A stretch of DNA of 6,156 nucleotides, from NCBI GenBank assembly GCA_964008075.1, contig CAXGAP010000048.1, positions 1 through 6,156 on the forward strand, in the 5' to 3' direction. The position numbers and the translations under genes were made by a program. Shown here in pieces: positions 5,723 to 6,156 of this stretch; position 1 is the stretch's first letter; the number at the start of each line of letters is the position of its first letter. The notes below the pieces were generated by a model. The model saw only the letters and a list, made by a program, of their open reading frames with translations, was not told the origin of the DNA and ran no database searches. Source of the stretch: UBA724 sp964008075. GTDB taxonomy: Bacteria > Bacteroidota > Bacteroidia > Flavobacteriales > Flavobacteriaceae.

Positions 5723-5940
5723 ATGTACTATGAATTTTTATTTATGACAATTTTTGAAATCGCTTTTGCCTTGCTTTTCAACATCATTTCTAAACACAAA
5801 ATCTTAACGCTCTATATTTTTAGTGCCATTGTTTACATTGTTAAAGTTTAGCAGTTGTTCCAACTCAATTGTTAATTATTCCAAGTTTAGTTGGCTTTAC
5901 GATATTCACCTTTATTGTTCTTTGTACATTGAAGATTTAA
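5723..5940 (+). pseudogene. Possible frameshifted small membrane protein
   Basis: An ATG at 5723 opens a 42-codon frame ending at TAG 5849-5851, with hydrophobic runs (FEIAFALLFNII, then LYIFSAIVYIV) divided by a basic KHK. From 5845 a second frame continues as another hydrophobic stretch (SLAVVPTQLLIIPSLVGF, then FTFIVLCTLKI) to TAA at 5938-5940. Joined by a one-base shift, the two would make a roughly 73-residue protein with three membrane spans. Against this, T-rich DNA readily encodes Phe, Ile and Leu by chance, a third frame is also open here, and I recognise no family. The first 42-codon piece alone could be a small membrane peptide. Confidence 0.22.
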
Positions 5941-5967
5941 ACCATTTTCCAATCCCCAACTAAGCTT
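5883..5967. repeat. Long-range inverted repeat upstream of the M3-peptidase-like gene
   Basis: AAGTTTAGTTGG (5883-5894) pairs with CCAACTAAGCTT (5956-5967) over 12 positions, eleven Watson-Crick and one G-U when transcribed on the + strand, enclosing 61 nt. The right arm is followed by TTG. The AGTTGG core can instead pair with CCAACT at 5860-5865, so two mutually exclusive structures are possible. It may be a structured leader, a small RNA or chance. Confidence 0.35.
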
Positions 5968-6031
5968 TTGTGTATTAACGTATAAAAAATTACATCAATT
6001 TTTGTAAGTTCACGTTTATAAAAGAACTACA

Positions 6032-6156
6032 ATGTTATTTCAAAAATTATATAAGAACACACAATTGCTTATTGCATGTGTAATCTTCACCTCCTGCACA
6101 ACAAAAATAGGAGTCAACAACCCTTTATTACAAGAGTGGACAGGTCCTTATGGTGG
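6032..6156 (+). CDS. M3-family peptidyl-dipeptidase-like lipoprotein, N-terminal part (partial)
   Basis: Only the first 41 codons are present; the gene runs off the window. ATG 6032 begins a lipoprotein signal: MLFQKLYKNTQ, hydrophobic LLIACVIF, then lipobox F-T-S-C22. After a short linker comes NPLLQEWTGPYGG, which closely resembles the mature start of Bacteroidota M3 zinc metallopeptidases (Dcp / oligopeptidase A type; family pattern roughly NP-hydrophobic-L-x-E-W/F-x-T/G-P-x-G). Such enzymes cleave dipeptides from the C-termini of short peptides, and this copy would act outside the cytoplasm, tethered by lipid. The HExxH zinc motif, which would prove the assignment, lies beyond the window. 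The upstream sequence is A/T-rich without a Shine-Dalgarno. The lipoprotein call is firmer than the peptidase call. Confidence 0.68.
   Translation, partial: MLFQKLYKNTQLLIACVIFTSCTTKIGVNNPLLQEWTGPYG

Larger units (their letters stand above)
5687..6031. other. Intergenic stretch between pyrD and the M3-peptidase-like lipoprotein gene
   Basis: No convincing intact gene lies in this very AT-rich 345 bp. All three forward frames are open for parts of 5800-5960, which lowers the weight of any single short frame. It contains the weak hydrophobic frames at 5723-5940 and the inverted repeat at 5883-5967, which are listed separately. I see no clear terminator for pyrD. An imperfect -7-like octamer AATTTTTG (5997-6004) lies 27 bp before the next start and may be its promoter. 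Confidence 0.6.

Noticed and set aside
5842..5852. Programmed -1 frameshifting joining the two hydrophobic frames after pyrD.
   Set aside because: The junction AAAGTTTAG lacks a proper X-XXY-YYZ slippery heptamer, and no strong downstream stem is placed correctly. A plain indel or chance is simpler.
5808..5963. A third forward open frame of 51 codons (including SWLYDIHLYCSLYIEDL) in the same gap.
   Set aside because: No start codon suits it and it competes with two other open forward frames; low stop density in T-rich DNA explains it.
5897..5998. A minus-strand 34-codon open frame (TQKLSWGLENGLNL, ending KGEYRKAN) that reads like a protein tail.
   Set aside because: It has no start codon, lies between close stops, overlaps open forward frames and matches no family I can name. 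A frame of this length is expected by chance.
1..6156. Mobile elements, CRISPR arrays, toxin-antitoxin pairs, defence or biosynthetic clusters.
   Set aside because: I saw no transposase, terminal repeats, spaced direct repeats or recognisable toxin, defence or biosynthetic genes. All confident genes are housekeeping or common envelope genes.

Overview
The window looks like a chromosomal housekeeping segment of a Bacteroidota bacterium, most likely of the Flavobacteriia or a near relative. The evidence is threefold. First, the gene set and order are familiar from that group: an MsbA/YheI-like ABC exporter divergent from a long-form nusB, then a DUF1573 lipoprotein, yajC and a class 2 pyrD. Second, no start codon has a Shine-Dalgarno sequence; the upstream stretches are A/T-rich instead. 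Third, several starts are preceded at short distance by the Bacteroidota -7 promoter hexamer TAnnTTTG. The DNA is AT-rich. I see no tRNA, rRNA, CRISPR array, insertion sequence or phage gene.

Layout. Bases 1-69 hold the last 22 codons of an FKBP-type prolyl isomerase (+). It converges on a cytoplasmic thioredoxin-fold protein (66-623, -), and the two stop codons share one CTAG. Between that gene and the ABC exporter lies a gene-free 381-bp stretch. Most of it (646-1004, -) reads as the decayed tail of an unrecognised protein split over three frames. The ABC exporter (1005-2747, -) carries Asp where the catalytic Glu of its ATPase site should be, so it resembles the degenerate half of a heterodimeric exporter. 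A compact divergent control region (2748-2855) follows, with a 7+7-bp perfect dyad and a -7 element for each direction. The + strand then carries nusB (2856-3782), a DUF1573 lipoprotein (3829-4320), yajC (4339-4632) and a strong intrinsic terminator (4637-4660) whose T-tract touches the ATG of pyrD (4661-5686). A 345-bp gap after pyrD holds only weak small hydrophobic reading frames and a long inverted repeat. The window closes with the first 41 codons of a lipoprotein resembling M3-family peptidyl-dipeptidases (6032-6156, +).

How the genes relate. nusB serves rRNA antitermination, yajC the Sec translocon, and the DUF1573 product is an envelope lipoprotein. DUF1573 and yajC are 18 bp apart and probably share a transcript that ends at the terminator. 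pyrD makes orotate for pyrimidine synthesis and appears to need read-through of that terminator or an unseen promoter. The other genes do not form an obvious pathway.

Start sites were revised from the longest open frames in three genes (ABC, nusB, DUF1573). In each, the longest frame would begin at a TTG upstream of, or at, a -7 promoter element, while the chosen start fits the family N-terminus. I found no convincing new biological system. The best leads are the terminator abutting pyrD, the degenerate ABC ATPase site without a partner nearby, the decayed gene, and the divergent operator-like dyad.
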